Of a stretch of 64,000 nucleotides of DNA, positions 31,804-41,009 are shown piece after piece; within the stretch, counting starts at the first letter, position 1, and every line of letters begins with the position of its first letter. Position numbers and translations under genes: made by a program. Source of the DNA: AC-37 sp036389295 (lineage in GTDB: Bacteria; Actinomycetota; Thermoleophilia; Solirubrobacterales; Thermoleophilaceae); NCBI GenBank assembly GCA_036389295.1, contig DASVQB010000046.1:66771-130770 (forward strand), read 5' to 3'. The notes beneath the pieces are model-generated. The model did no database searches. It was not told where the DNA came from and saw only the letters and a program-made list of their open reading frames with translations.

Positions 31804-33072
31804 GTGGTCGAACCCCCCTCCGGAGGCCGTCGCCGCCGGCGCTGGCCCCTGTACCTGCTCGCCGCCCTCCTGCTCGCCGCTGGCGGCGCCTACGGCGTCT
31901 ACCGCGCCTTCTTCGAGAAGCCGGGGGACGTCTCGAACCCGGACGTCGAGTTCACGACGCCGGCCGAGGCGCCCAAGCCGAAGCGGAAGCGGCGCCAGTT
32001 CGAGTGGCCGGTCTACGGCTTCACCCCCGACCGCACCCGCTACCTGGAGACGAAGCTGGACCCGCCGTTCAAGAAGGTCTGGCGCCGGCGCCTCGGCCAC
32101 CTGATCGAGTTCCAGCCGGTCCTGGCGAACGGGATGCTCTACGTCGTCCCGAACAACGGCAAGGCGACCGCGATCGACGCGAGGACCGGCAGGGTGAGGT
32201 GGACGACGCGCGTGGGCACGCTCAACGCGTCCTCCCCCGCGTACGACCACGGGCGGCTCTACATCGCCACCCTCTCCGGCCGCATCACGTGCCTCGACGC
32301 GAAGACCGGCCGGCAGAAGTGGAAGCGCAACCTCCCGAGCCGCTCGGAGTCCTCGCCGGTGGTGGTCGACGGCCGCCTCTACTTCGGCTCCGAGAACGGG
32401 ACCGTGTACGCGCTGAAGGCGAAGACCGGCCGCCAGCTCTGGACCTACCGCGCGGGCGGCGCGGTGAAGGCCGCGCTGGCCTACGAGGGTGGGAAGCTGT
32501 TCTTCGGCGACTACGCGGGCCAGGTCACGGCGATCCGCGCGCGCGACGGATCGCGGGTCTGGCGCTCCGGCACCTCGGGCCGCAGCTTCGGCCGCTCCGG
32601 CAACTTCTACTCGACGCCGGCGGTCGCCTACGGCCGCGTCTACCTCGGCAACACCGACGGCTTCGTGTACTCGTTCGCGGCCCGCACCGGCGAGCTCGGC
32701 TGGCGCCACTCGACCGGCTCGTACGTCTACGCCGCGCCGGCCGTCGCGCGCGTGCCGGGCACCCCCCCGACCGTCTACATCGGCTCCTACGACGGCAACT
32801 TCTACGCCCTCGACGCCCGCTCGGGCGACGTCCGCTGGAAGCACGCCGCGGGCGGCAGGATCTCCGGCGCGCCGACCGTGGTCGGCCGCGTCGTCTACTT
32901 CTCGGAGCTGGCCTCGAAGACCACGTCGGGGCTCGACGTCCGCACCGGCCGGCGGGTCTTCAAGCTCTCGAGCGGCGCGTTCAACCCGGCGATCTCCGAC
33001 GGGCGGCGCCTGTACGTCACGGGGTACTCGTCGCTGTTCGGGCTCGAGCCGAGGAAGCGCCGGCGTCGCTAG
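31804..33072 (+). CDS. Membrane-anchored PQQ-type beta-propeller (BamB-like)
   Basis: A 422-residue protein: basic N-terminus, one membrane anchor (about 15-37, PLYLLAALLLAAGGAYGVY), a linker, then about seven PQQ-like blades, each with the pattern YxxxxxGxxxALDAxTGxxxW (for example IDARTGRVRW, LDAKTGRQKW, ALKAKTGRQLW, LDARSGDVRWK). Such propellers act as scaffolds or as quinoprotein-like enzymes; no catalytic residues of a dehydrogenase are obvious, so a structural or assembly role at the cell surface is likelier. It ends in KRRRR and its last 56 bases overlap the convergent O-antigen ligase-like gene. Confidence 0.8.
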   Translation: MVEPPSGGRRRRRWPLYLLAALLLAAGGAYGVYRAFFEKPGDVSNPDVEFTTPAEAPKPKRKRRQFEWPVYGFTPDRTRYLETKLDPPFKKVWRRRLGHLIEFQPVLANGMLYVVPNNGKATAIDARTGRVRWTTRVGTLNASSPAYDHGRLYIATLSGRITCLDAKTGRQKWKRNLPSRSESSPVVVDGRLYFGSENGTVYALKAKTGRQLWTYRAGGAVKAALAYEGGKLFFGDYAGQVTAIRARDGSRVWRSGTSGRSFGRSGNFYSTPAVAYGRVYLGNTDGFVYSFAARTGELGWRHSTGSYVYAAPAVARVPGTPPTVYIGSYDGNFYALDARSGDVRWKHAAGGRISGAPTVVGRVVYFSELASKTTSGLDVRTGRRVFKLSSGAFNPAISDGRRLYVTGYSSLFGLEPRKRRRR

Positions 33073-34630
33073 GCGCGGCGTCCGGCTCGACCCGCCGCTG
33101 GAGCACCAGCCCGACCGCCACCAGCGTCCACGCGATCGGGTCCTCGAGGAACGCCGCGTAGAGCAGGGTGTGGAAGGCGAGCGCCGCGAAGGCGGCCGCC
33201 AGGAACGCGCGCGTGGCGAGCCGCGGCGGAGGGTCGCGGCCGGACAGCGGCGCGAGCCCGCCGAACAGCGTCCGCAGCGCCAGCGCGACGAGCGCCGCGA
33301 AGGCGACCAGCCCGACGACCCCCTGCTCGGCCGCGACCGTGACCGGGATCGTGTGCGAGGCCGAGGCCGCGCGCTGGGAGCTGGCCTCCTCGCGCTCGCG
33401 GAACCGCTCGGCGAACGAGCCCGAGCCGTATCCCCACAGCGGCCGGTCGGCCACCATCGAGAGCCCGGCCTCGACCAGCTCGCGCCGGTTGCCCGACGTG
33501 CGGTCGAGCTCGTCGGACTCGACGCCGAGCGGCCCCTTCAGGGCCAGTCCCACGACGACCGCCGCCAGCGCCGCAACCGCGAGGACCGTGCCGACCCGCC
33601 GCGGTCCCCACCGAAGCGCCGCCAGCGCCGCGAGCCCCACGAGCAGGGCCGCGAAGCTCGACTGCGAGAACGTCAGCACGAGGCCGGCCCAGAGCCAGCC
33701 CAGCGTCAGCGCCGCGACCGCCACGGCCCGGGCGCCGCGCGCCCACAGCAGGACCGCCGCGAGGCCGATCATCACGATGGCGAGGAAGCGGCCGTAGATG
33801 TTCGGGTCGAAGAACAGGGAGTTCACCCGGAAGTAGGACTCGAACTGGTTCGACTCGATCACCTTGCGGTTCCAGAGCAGCTCGCGGGTCGCGTACTCCC
33901 AGAACCCGATCGCGACGAAGACGACGGCCATCGCGCCCGCCACGGCGAAGCAGCGCCGGACCAGGCCCGCCGACCAGCGGACGGTGGTCAGCAGCTTCAG
34001 GAGCAGCGCGAACGGGACGTAGAAGAAGGCGACGTTCTTGACCGCCTGCTCGAAGTCGGTCGAGTAGAGCGACTGGACCGCGTACAGCGCGACGAACCCG
34101 AGCAGCGCGAGCTCGACCGGGCCGGGCGGGCGCTCGCGCCAGGCGCCGTCCTCGCGGTCCGCGCCGTCCGGCCGCAGCCGCTCGAGCGCGTACGCGAGCA
34201 CTCCCGCGGCCACCACCGCGTACAGCGGCACGAGCAGGTTCGCCGAGGTCGAGCCGGTCTCGACCGGGAGCCGGATCGGCAGGGCGAGGACGGCCAGGAG
34301 CGGCAGGAGGCCCGGCCGGCGGCGGAGCACGGCCGCCAGGACGGCCACGACCACGGCCGCGCCGACCGCCGCGGCCGCCGCCTTGGCGGGGGCGTCGCGC
34401 AGGCTCTCGACCTGAGTCGAGTCCCACAGCTCGGCCAGGACGAGCGCCGGCGCGAGGGCGAGAGCGGCGAGGGCGGCGAGGGCGCGCCGGCGGGCGCCCG
34501 GGAGGACGAACGCCCCCGCGACCGCCAGCGTGGCGGCCACGACGGCCAGCCCCTTCGGCGCCGTCGCGGCGGCGGCCGGCGAGGCGGCGAGGCCGGGCAC
34601 GGCCGCCGCTAGCGCGCCAGCTCCGCCCAC
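33017..34630 (-). CDS. O-antigen ligase/polymerase-like membrane protein
   Basis: A 537-residue polytopic membrane protein, about 12 helices, with the Wzy_C/O-antigen ligase pattern: long periplasmic loop after WEYATRELLWNRKVIESNQF and FRVNSLFFDPNIYGRF, then TFSQSSFAALLVG and a second loop with SGNRRELVEAGLSMVADRP, GYGSGSF and SHTIPVTVAAEQGVVGL (H in the family's conserved HxxxxxxxxE position). It polymerises or ligates lipid-linked glycans at the outer face of the membrane. Start chosen at GTG 34630, which overlaps the upstream gene by 22 bp; a GTG ten codons later is possible. Confidence 0.8.
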   Translation of the reverse strand: MGGAGALAAAVPGLAASPAAAATAPKGLAVVAATLAVAGAFVLPGARRRALAALAALALAPALVLAELWDSTQVESLRDAPAKAAAAAVGAAVVVAVLAAVLRRRPGLLPLLAVLALPIRLPVETGSTSANLLVPLYAVVAAGVLAYALERLRPDGADREDGAWRERPPGPVELALLGFVALYAVQSLYSTDFEQAVKNVAFFYVPFALLLKLLTTVRWSAGLVRRCFAVAGAMAVVFVAIGFWEYATRELLWNRKVIESNQFESYFRVNSLFFDPNIYGRFLAIVMIGLAAVLLWARGARAVAVAALTLGWLWAGLVLTFSQSSFAALLVGLAALAALRWGPRRVGTVLAVAALAAVVVGLALKGPLGVESDELDRTSGNRRELVEAGLSMVADRPLWGYGSGSFAERFREREEASSQRAASASHTIPVTVAAEQGVVGLVAFAALVALALRTLFGGLAPLSGRDPPPRLATRAFLAAAFAALAFHTLLYAAFLEDPIAWTLVAVGLVLQRRVEPDAAPSDAGASSARARTATSTP

Positions 34631-36417
34631 AACCGCCTCGTCACGAGACCCACCTCCGGCCTGCCGACCAGCGCCGGGCTCCACTGCGGCGTCCCGACCC
34701 GGACGAACAACCCGCGCCCGACCCGGTAGGCGGCGAACGCCGGGTGCGGCGCCTCGCGGCCGGCGTTGGTGAGGAGCTCCGCGCCGCGCGCCGGCCGCTC
34801 GGCCTGCTCGAACCGGGTGAACAGCCCGACCACGCCGTCGGTGCCCCGGAACACCCCCAGCCGGTCGGTCGTGACCACCAGCGGGGCGACCAGGCTCTCG
34901 AGCGGCCTCGTGTCCTCCCCGAACAGGGTCTCGCGACCCGGCGGCGTCGGAGCGCGGAGCGCGCCCGGGGCGAGCGTCACCCGGCGCCTGAGCGAGTCCG
35001 TCCCCAGCGACGCGACCCGGCCGCCGCCCTCGACGTAGTCGCGCAGCCGCCCGAGGAGCCGCGGCGTGAGCCAGCGCTCGTCGCCGGCGAGCACCACGCC
35101 GCGGCGGGCCTCGATCGACGGCGCGCGCTCGCGGGCGAGGGCGAGGTCGGTCGTCAGGTCGTACGGCAGCTTCCGCCGGTCGAGGAACTCGAGCAGCGGC
35201 TGCACCTCGCCCGCGAAGCCGGCCGGGAGCGCGCCGCGATCGAGCGGCCGCGCCAGCGGCACCGCGGGCGAGACGTCGAGCGTGTCGGGGAAGCCGTCGC
35301 GGTCGTCGTCGACCGCGTTGCGGCCCTGCCAGGTCAGCGCCGGGAGCACCACGAGCACGCGGCGGTCTCGGCCGTCGCGGACGGTCACCGGCACGCGCAC
35401 GGTGCCGCCGCGCGCCGCGATCCTGAGCAGGTGCTCGCCGGTCCGGGCGCGCCGCGGGACGCGGAACGAGACGACCGGGCGCGCCGAGCGGCCGCGCCGC
35501 AGCGGGCGCGACTCGCCGAGGCGCCCGAAGCTCCACGCGAGCGCGCCGGGCGCGCCGGTCACCGGCACCCGCACGATCCCGCCGCGCAGCACCGGCTCGA
35601 GCGGCGGCACGGCGCGCGGCCCCGCGACGGCGACGCCCGTGCCGGGAGCGGTGCCGTCGCGCTCGGGCGGCAGCGCGGCGGGGGCCGACCCCGACACGAG
35701 CGCGCGGTTCTGCACGGTCACGGAGACGGCGTAGGTGCCGGCCGGCGCCGGCCTGCCGCCGACGCGCCCGTCCCAGGTCCCGACGTGCACCCCGCGCGGG
35801 AGCGTGAGGCGGGCAACCTCGCGGACCGGGCCGTCGCCTCCGGTCCGCCAGACGCGGATCAGCGCCGGCACCGCCGACGGGCCCGTGTAGCGGACCGAGA
35901 CCGGCACCGGCCGCCCCTCGACCAGCTGCCCCGGGGAGACCGAGACGATCCGCGGCCGCGGCGGCGCCGTGACCAGCTCGATGCCGCGCGGGCCGGTCGC
36001 CGCGCGGCCCTCCTGCCGGAGCGTCACGCGCACGAAGTAGGTGCCGTCCGGCGGGACGCGCCGGACGTCGTCGCGGCCGTCCCACGCGAACGAGTGCGTG
36101 CCCGCCGCGAGCCGGCGGCCGTCCGCGAGCCGGCGGACCCGGTCGCCGCCGCCGTCGACCACGTCGACCGTCACGCGGTCGCCCTCCGGGAGGTCGAACG
36201 AGATCGTCGCGCGCTCCTTGCGGCCGTCGCCGTTGGGGGACACGTAGCGCTGGAGCGCGAGCCGCTTGACGACCGGGTCGCCGCTCTTCAGCCGCTGGGT
36301 CACGAAGAAGGCGGCGAGGGTGGCGGCCACGAGCAGCGCGAAGACCGCGCGGGCGACTGCGCTGCTCGACACGCCGGGAGCGTATCCCGGGCCGGCCGGC
36401 GCGGCGGGCGTCGTCAC
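34609..36417 (-). CDS. Surface protein with FlgD-like Ig domains and a DMFase-like C-terminal domain
   Basis: A 602-residue protein with an N-terminal membrane anchor (about 16-38, VARAVFALLVAATLAAFFV), then YVSPNGDGRKERATISFDLP opening a FlgD-like Ig repeat (about 55-130), a second similar unit (about 160-220, ending GRPAPAGTYAVSV), and a C-terminal region of about 300 residues with VLVVLPALTWQGRNAVDDDRDG and RDYVEGGGRVASLGTDS, which resembles the large-subunit domain of N,N-dimethylformamidase. A function in surface glycan processing or adhesion is inference. The GTG at 36417 overlaps the phosphatase stop (GTGA). Confidence 0.65.
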   Translation of the reverse strand: MTTPAAPAGPGYAPGVSSSAVARAVFALLVAATLAAFFVTQRLKSGDPVVKRLALQRYVSPNGDGRKERATISFDLPEGDRVTVDVVDGGGDRVRRLADGRRLAAGTHSFAWDGRDDVRRVPPDGTYFVRVTLRQEGRAATGPRGIELVTAPPRPRIVSVSPGQLVEGRPVPVSVRYTGPSAVPALIRVWRTGGDGPVREVARLTLPRGVHVGTWDGRVGGRPAPAGTYAVSVTVQNRALVSGSAPAALPPERDGTAPGTGVAVAGPRAVPPLEPVLRGGIVRVPVTGAPGALAWSFGRLGESRPLRRGRSARPVVSFRVPRRARTGEHLLRIAARGGTVRVPVTVRDGRDRRVLVVLPALTWQGRNAVDDDRDGFPDTLDVSPAVPLARPLDRGALPAGFAGEVQPLLEFLDRRKLPYDLTTDLALARERAPSIEARRGVVLAGDERWLTPRLLGRLRDYVEGGGRVASLGTDSLRRRVTLAPGALRAPTPPGRETLFGEDTRPLESLVAPLVVTTDRLGVFRGTDGVVGLFTRFEQAERPARGAELLTNAGREAPHPAFAAYRVGRGLFVRVGTPQWSPALVGRPEVGLVTRRLWAELAR

Positions 36418-36956
36418 GGGAGCGGCATCACCTGGCCGTTCGCCGGGACGATCTCGTGGAAGGCGTCGAGACCGCGCGGGTGCGTGCGGGCGAACGCGCA
36501 GCGGATCGTGCCGCCGTGGCACACGACGAGCGCCGGGCTCGGCCCCTCCGCGATCTCGTCGAGCGCCTCAGATACGCGGGCCATGTGCTCCGCCAGCGAC
36601 TCCCCGTCGGGGAACCTGAAGTCCGGCCCGGCGCGCAGGAACGCCGCCCAGAGCTCGGCGTCCTCGCGCGCGATGTCCTCGATCAGGCGGCCCTGCCAGC
36701 TGCCCCAGTCGCCCTCGGCGAGCCGCGGGTCCACTCGCGGCTCGAGCCCGACCTCGGCCGCCACGATCGCGGCGGTCTCGCGCGCGCGCCGCATGTCGCT
36801 GGTCCAGAGGGCGGCCAGGCCCTCGCCCGCGACCGCGGCGGCCAGCTCGCGCGCCTGCTCGCGTCCGCGGTCGTTCAGCGGAGGGTTGCGGCGCCCCTGC
36901 ACGCGCCGCGGCGGCGCGTTGTCGTCGGTCTCGCCGTGGCGGGCGAGCAGGATCAA
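36414..36956 (-). CDS. Histidine phosphatase-family protein
   Basis: A 180-residue phosphoglycerate-mutase-fold phosphatase: the catalytic LLARHGETDDN with RHG at about residues 6-8, NPPLNDRGREQARELA, WTSDMRRARETA with the second arginine, and VVCHGGTIRCAF (second catalytic His about 143). The start at TTG 36956 overlaps the stop of the phosphosulfolactate synthase gene by 4 bp (TTGA), so the two are co-translated. A phosphosulfolactate phosphatase activity would complete the ComA/ComB pair; the family is unrelated to canonical ComB, so this is an inference from context. Confidence 0.82.
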   Translation of the reverse strand: MILLARHGETDDNAPPRRVQGRRNPPLNDRGREQARELAAAVAGEGLAALWTSDMRRARETAAIVAAEVGLEPRVDPRLAEGDWGSWQGRLIEDIAREDAELWAAFLRAGPDFRFPDGESLAEHMARVSEALDEIAEGPSPALVVCHGGTIRCAFARTHPRGLDAFHEIVPANGQVMPLP

Positions 36957-37717
36957 CCGCGCTCGTGGAACAGCTCGAGGGTGTCCGCGCGCAGGCCGAG
37001 CCGCAGCGTCTCCAGCGACAGCACGTCGGCGGGCAGGACGTTGCCGAGGTTCACGTCCGGGCCGAACTGCCTGATGAACCACACCTGCTGGTGCTTCTGC
37101 GGCGCCTCGAACACCAGGCGGCCGCGGTCGACCTCGTGCACGATCTCGTCGATCAGGCCGGTGCGGGCCTCGCCGTCCGGGCGGTAGAGGCCGGCGTCGC
37201 CGGTGGCGCGGCCCTCGCAGACCACGAGTCGAGCGCCGGCTTCGAGCGCCGCGCCGATCATCTGGACCCAGCGGTACGGCGCGAGCAGCGCGCGCGGGTC
37301 CTTCTCGCCGACCTCGGCGAACACCGTGAAGCCGTCCGCCGCGAACGTGCGGACCAGCTCGAGCTTCTCGCCGTCCGGGATCTCGACGGTGCCGCTCGAC
37401 ACCTCGACGTGCTCGATGCCCAGCTCCCGGAGCCAGTCGCGCAGCTCGCCGACCCGGCCGCGGAGCCAGGCCAGCTCGGTCAGCGTGCCCCCGAGCATCG
37501 TCGGGACGCCGGCCGCGCGGTAGGCGTCGAGCTTCGCGCGCAGGTCGCGGGTCACGTAGGCCGACCCCCAGCCCAGCCGCACGAGGTCGACGTACTCGCC
37601 GGCCGTCGCGAGGAGGCCCTCGACCTCCGCGGTGGAGAGGCCGGGGTCGATGACGTGGGTGAGCCCGCTCTCGCGGGGCTTCGCGGGGCGCGCCGGCAGC
37701 TCGAGGAAGTCGGGCAC
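36953..37717 (-). CDS. comA: Phosphosulfolactate synthase
   Basis: A 254-residue TIM-barrel enzyme of the ComA family: KPRESGLTHVIDPGLS (residues 13-28), VDLVRLGWGSAYV (about 43-55), PTMLGGTLTELAWL (about 72-85), IEHVEVSSGTVEIPDGEK (about 101-118) and FEAPQKHQQVWFIRQFGPDVNLGN (about 204-227, key residues in EAP and GxNLGN). The enzyme joins PEP and sulfite to (2R)-phosphosulfolactate, first step of coenzyme M synthesis in methanogens and of sulfolactate in Bacillus spores (family knowledge). In an actinobacterial setting the product is probably sulfolactate. Gene overlaps the histidine phosphatase. Confidence 0.88.
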   Translation of the reverse strand: MPDFLELPARPAKPRESGLTHVIDPGLSTAEVEGLLATAGEYVDLVRLGWGSAYVTRDLRAKLDAYRAAGVPTMLGGTLTELAWLRGRVGELRDWLRELGIEHVEVSSGTVEIPDGEKLELVRTFAADGFTVFAEVGEKDPRALLAPYRWVQMIGAALEAGARLVVCEGRATGDAGLYRPDGEARTGLIDEIVHEVDRGRLVFEAPQKHQQVWFIRQFGPDVNLGNVLPADVLSLETLRLGLRADTLELFHERG

Positions 37718-37780
37718 GGCGGGGACGCTACCCGCCGCGCTGGCGGCGCGGCGAGCCGAGCCCGCCGCGGGAGGCGAGCG

Positions 37781-39022
37781 CTACTGCCCGCTCTTGTCGG
37801 CGCCCACCACGACGACCACGCTGGCGGCGCCGGCGAGCGTCTCGCTCTGCGCGTCGATCGGCTCGATCTGGGTGATGCCGAGCTTGCGGGCGACTGCGCG
37901 GGCCTTGGCGTTCGCGCCGGGCTTGAAGAGGGCGACCGACTCGGGCCGCTGGCGGTCGGCCGCGTTCGTGACGTTGCCGAGCACGAAGCCGCCCGCCTCG
38001 AGCCGCGAGCCGATCCGCGCCGCGAGGCCGCCGACGTTCGTGGCGTTGAGCACCGCGACCGTGACCGTCGACGGGTCGACCGCCGGGGCCTGCCTGCGGC
38101 CGGCCTCGCTCGCCTCGTCGCCCTGGTCGGCGCCCGCGATCTCCGCCGGCGGGCGCGGGTTGGCCGGCTTCTCCTCCTCGTCCTTGGTCAGCTGGACGAC
38201 GCCGACCGTGCCGCCGAGCCCGAGGATCACGACGCCCGCGACGATCAGGGCCACGTAGCGCGGGGCCGGCCAGCCGCCGCCCCGTCGCCCCGGCGGGCGC
38301 GAGCCGGGCGGCTGGGTGAGGATCGCCGTGTCGCCGGACGGGCGCGGGATGGTCGGCCGCGGCCGCGGCGGGAGCGTCGGCCGCGCGGACGGGAGGACCT
38401 TGACGCCGGTGCCGGTCTCGCGCTCGCCGGGGGGGCCGCCGCCCGCCGCGCCGTCGCCGCCCTCCGCGACCGCCGTGCTCGCTCCCCCGGGCCGGCCCTC
38501 CGCCACCGCGGCGCCGGCCTTCTCGCCGTCCGCGACGGCGGTGCCCGCGGAGGCCGTCGCGGGACGCGCGCCCGCCGCGGCCGTCGCGGGAGCGGGGCCG
38601 GCGCCGGCACGGGCCGGCGCCGGGGCGGAGGAGGCGCCCGCCGCGGTGGCCGCCGCCGGATTCCCCGCCGCAGGCTTGGCCTCCGCGACCGCCGCCACCT
38701 CCTCGCGCTCGCCGTCCTCGGCCTCCTCGCGCTCGCCCTCCGACTCCTCCGCGTCGTCGCCGGTCGCGGCCGCGGCCGTCGCTCCGGCCCCGGCGGCCAC
38801 GGCCGCCTCGCGGGCCGCCACGGGCGCGACCTGGCGCACCGCCGGCGACGGCGTGCGCGACGCCGTGATCTCCGCCTCCATCGCGCGCTCGGGCGCCCGG
38901 CCCGCCCAGTCGCGGAGCCGCCTTACGTCGCGCGCCTGCGAGAAGTAGAGGGCCGAGAGGATCCCCAGCCCCACCACTGCCGCAAAGCCCGCGTAGGAAC
39001 CGATCTCCTGGATGAGCTCCAC
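37781..39022 (-). CDS. Membrane protein with LytR C-terminal domain
   Basis: A 413-residue protein with two membrane segments: near the N-terminus (about 8-27, YAGFAAVVGLGILSALYF) and at about 255-275 (ALIVAGVVILGLGGTVGVV), separated by a long low-complexity Ala/Pro/Glu linker. The C-terminal 90 residues (VTVAVLNATNVGGLAARIGS, GFVLGNVTNA, AVARKLGI) match the LytR_C domain found after LCP ligases and in stand-alone form. The LCP catalytic domain is absent. It may bind or organise wall polymers in this glycan locus. The GTG at 39022 lies 45 bases after the CapD-like gene end. Confidence 0.75.
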   Translation of the reverse strand: MELIQEIGSYAGFAAVVGLGILSALYFSQARDVRRLRDWAGRAPERAMEAEITASRTPSPAVRQVAPVAAREAAVAAGAGATAAAATGDDAEESEGEREEAEDGEREEVAAVAEAKPAAGNPAAATAAGASSAPAPARAGAGPAPATAAAGARPATASAGTAVADGEKAGAAVAEGRPGGASTAVAEGGDGAAGGGPPGERETGTGVKVLPSARPTLPPRPRPTIPRPSGDTAILTQPPGSRPPGRRGGGWPAPRYVALIVAGVVILGLGGTVGVVQLTKDEEEKPANPRPPAEIAGADQGDEASEAGRRQAPAVDPSTVTVAVLNATNVGGLAARIGSRLEAGGFVLGNVTNAADRQRPESVALFKPGANAKARAVARKLGITQIEPIDAQSETLAGAASVVVVVGADKSGQ

Positions 39023-39066
39023 GTGCGCCTGGACCTTAGCTGCGGCTCCGGCCGCCAGTCGGGCCG

Positions 39067-40983
39067 CTAAGCACCGCGCTCCCCGGCGGGCATGGCGCTC
39101 TCGTCGTCGATCGCGTTCCACGCCGCCGCGGCGGCACGCTCCTGCGCCAGGGCGGTCACCGCGCCGACGAGCCCGTGCGCGTCGCCCGCGTACACCAGCT
39201 CCTCGACGCGCGTGAACGCGCCCTCGACCCAGTCGGGCTCGAGCGACGGGCGGACGGCCACGACGATCTTCTCGGCCGGCGTCGGCTGCGGGCGCTCGTC
39301 CGAGTTGAACAGCTCCTCGTGGATCTTCTCGCCCGGACGCCGTCCGACGATCTCGATCGCGATGTCCGTGTCCGGCTCGCGGCCGGACAGCCTGATCATG
39401 TTGCGCGCGAGGTCCACGATCCGCACCGGGTCGCCCATCTCCAGCACGAACACCTCGCCCCCCTTGGAGAGATCGCCCGAGCGGATGATGAGCTGCACGG
39501 CCTCCGGGATCGTCATGAAGTAGCGCGTCATGGCCTCGTCGGTGACCGTGACCGGCCCGCCGGCGGCGATCTGGCGGCGGAAGATCGGCACGACCGAGCC
39601 CGACGACCCGAGCACGTTGCCGAACCGCACCGTCGAGAAGCGCGTGCGCGGGAAGCGGTGCTGGGCGGCCTCGACGGCCCACTCGGCCAGCGCCTTCGAC
39701 GCGCCCATGACGGTGGCGGGGCTGACCGCCTTGTCGGTCGAGACGAGCACGAACCGCCCGGCGCCCGCGCCGCCCGCCGCGGCCGCGACGATCCGCGTGG
39801 CCACAGCGTTGTTGCGCACCGCCTCGACCGGGTTCTCCTCCATCAGCGGCACGTGCTTGTAGGCGGCGGCGTGGAAGACGGTCGCGGGCTGCTCGTCGGC
39901 GAAGATCTCCTGCATCCGGACCGCGTCCTTGCAGTCGGCGAGGATCGCCTTGACGCGGCGGAAGTGGCGGTCGTGCTCGAGCTCGCGGCGGATCTCGAAC
40001 AGGCTGTTCTCGGCGTTGTCGACCAGCACGAGCCGGCGCGGCCCGACGCGCGCGATCTGCCGCGACAGCTCGGCGCCGATCGACCCGCCCGCGCCGGTGA
40101 CGAACACGACCTCGTCGCGCAGGTACGCCCCGACGCGGTCGATCTCGACGCGCACCGGCTCGCGGCCGAGCACGTCCTCGACCTGGACCTCGCGCACCTG
40201 GCGCATCAGCTCGACCCCGCCGGAGAGCAGCTCGAAGACGGTCGGCAGCGTGCGGACCGGGATCCCGCGCGCGCGGCAGGCCGTGACGACCTTCTGGCGC
40301 ACCACGCCCGGCGCGGACGGGATGGCGATGATCACCTCGCCGGGGCTCGCGGCGTCGAGCACCTCGTCGAGCTCGGCGGTCGTGCCCTCGACCTTCACGC
40401 CCGCCACGCGCATGCCCTGCTTGCGCGGGTCGTCGTCCACGAACCCGATCGGGGCGCCGAGGTCCGGGTTGCGCCGCAGCTCCGCGGCCACCAGCTGGCC
40501 GCCGTTGCCGGCGCCGACGATCAGCACCTCGCGGGCGCCGCGCCGCGCGACCGCGCCGCGGAACGGCCGTTCGATCACCGCGCGGACCAGGAACCGGGCG
40601 CCGCCGACGAGGCCGAGCGTGAGCAGGAAGTCGAGCGCGATCACCCCGCGCGGCGGGTCCGTCGCCACCGACGGCGGGATCAGGAAGAAGGCGCCGACCA
40701 GCACGAAGCTCGCGACCACCACGGCCTTGAGGATCGACTCGAAGTCCTGCTGGTCCACGAACCGCCAGAGCTTGTGGTAGAGGCCGAAGAGGGCGAACAG
40801 CGCGACCTTGCCGACCACCACGAACGCGAGCGACTCCGCCAGGAGCTCCTCGTAGCGGTGCGGGATCCCCGGGTCGAAGCGCAGCACGTACGCCATCGAG
40901 TAGGCGACGGCGACCATGCCCGCGTCGATCAGGACCTGCGCGGTGCGGCGCGCCGCCACGGAGGAGAGGATGCGAGATCTCAC
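39067..40983 (-). CDS. Nucleotide-sugar 4,6-dehydratase, membrane type (CapD/WbpM/PglF)
   Basis: A 638-residue protein: four N-terminal transmembrane helices (about 10-130), a Rossmann CoA-like domain with VLIVGAGNGGQLVAAELRR (about 150-168), then the extended-SDR dehydratase domain with FVTGAGGSIGAELSRQIA (about 296-313), AAAYKHVPLMEENPVEAVRNN (about 382-402) where the usual Tyr is replaced by Met-Glu as in WbpM/PglF, and VSTDKAVSPATVMGASKALAEW. It converts UDP-GlcNAc-type sugars to 4-keto-6-deoxy intermediates, which the adjacent DegT-type aminotransferase would aminate. GTG start at 40983. Confidence 0.9.
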   Translation of the reverse strand: MRSRILSSVAARRTAQVLIDAGMVAVAYSMAYVLRFDPGIPHRYEELLAESLAFVVVGKVALFALFGLYHKLWRFVDQQDFESILKAVVVASFVLVGAFFLIPPSVATDPPRGVIALDFLLTLGLVGGARFLVRAVIERPFRGAVARRGAREVLIVGAGNGGQLVAAELRRNPDLGAPIGFVDDDPRKQGMRVAGVKVEGTTAELDEVLDAASPGEVIIAIPSAPGVVRQKVVTACRARGIPVRTLPTVFELLSGGVELMRQVREVQVEDVLGREPVRVEIDRVGAYLRDEVVFVTGAGGSIGAELSRQIARVGPRRLVLVDNAENSLFEIRRELEHDRHFRRVKAILADCKDAVRMQEIFADEQPATVFHAAAYKHVPLMEENPVEAVRNNAVATRIVAAAAGGAGAGRFVLVSTDKAVSPATVMGASKALAEWAVEAAQHRFPRTRFSTVRFGNVLGSSGSVVPIFRRQIAAGGPVTVTDEAMTRYFMTIPEAVQLIIRSGDLSKGGEVFVLEMGDPVRIVDLARNMIRLSGREPDTDIAIEIVGRRPGEKIHEELFNSDERPQPTPAEKIVVAVRPSLEPDWVEGAFTRVEELVYAGDAHGLVGAVTALAQERAAAAAWNAIDDESAMPAGERGA

Positions 40984-41009
40984 GCTTCGGAGGGCCCTCG
41001 GTGGAAGAC

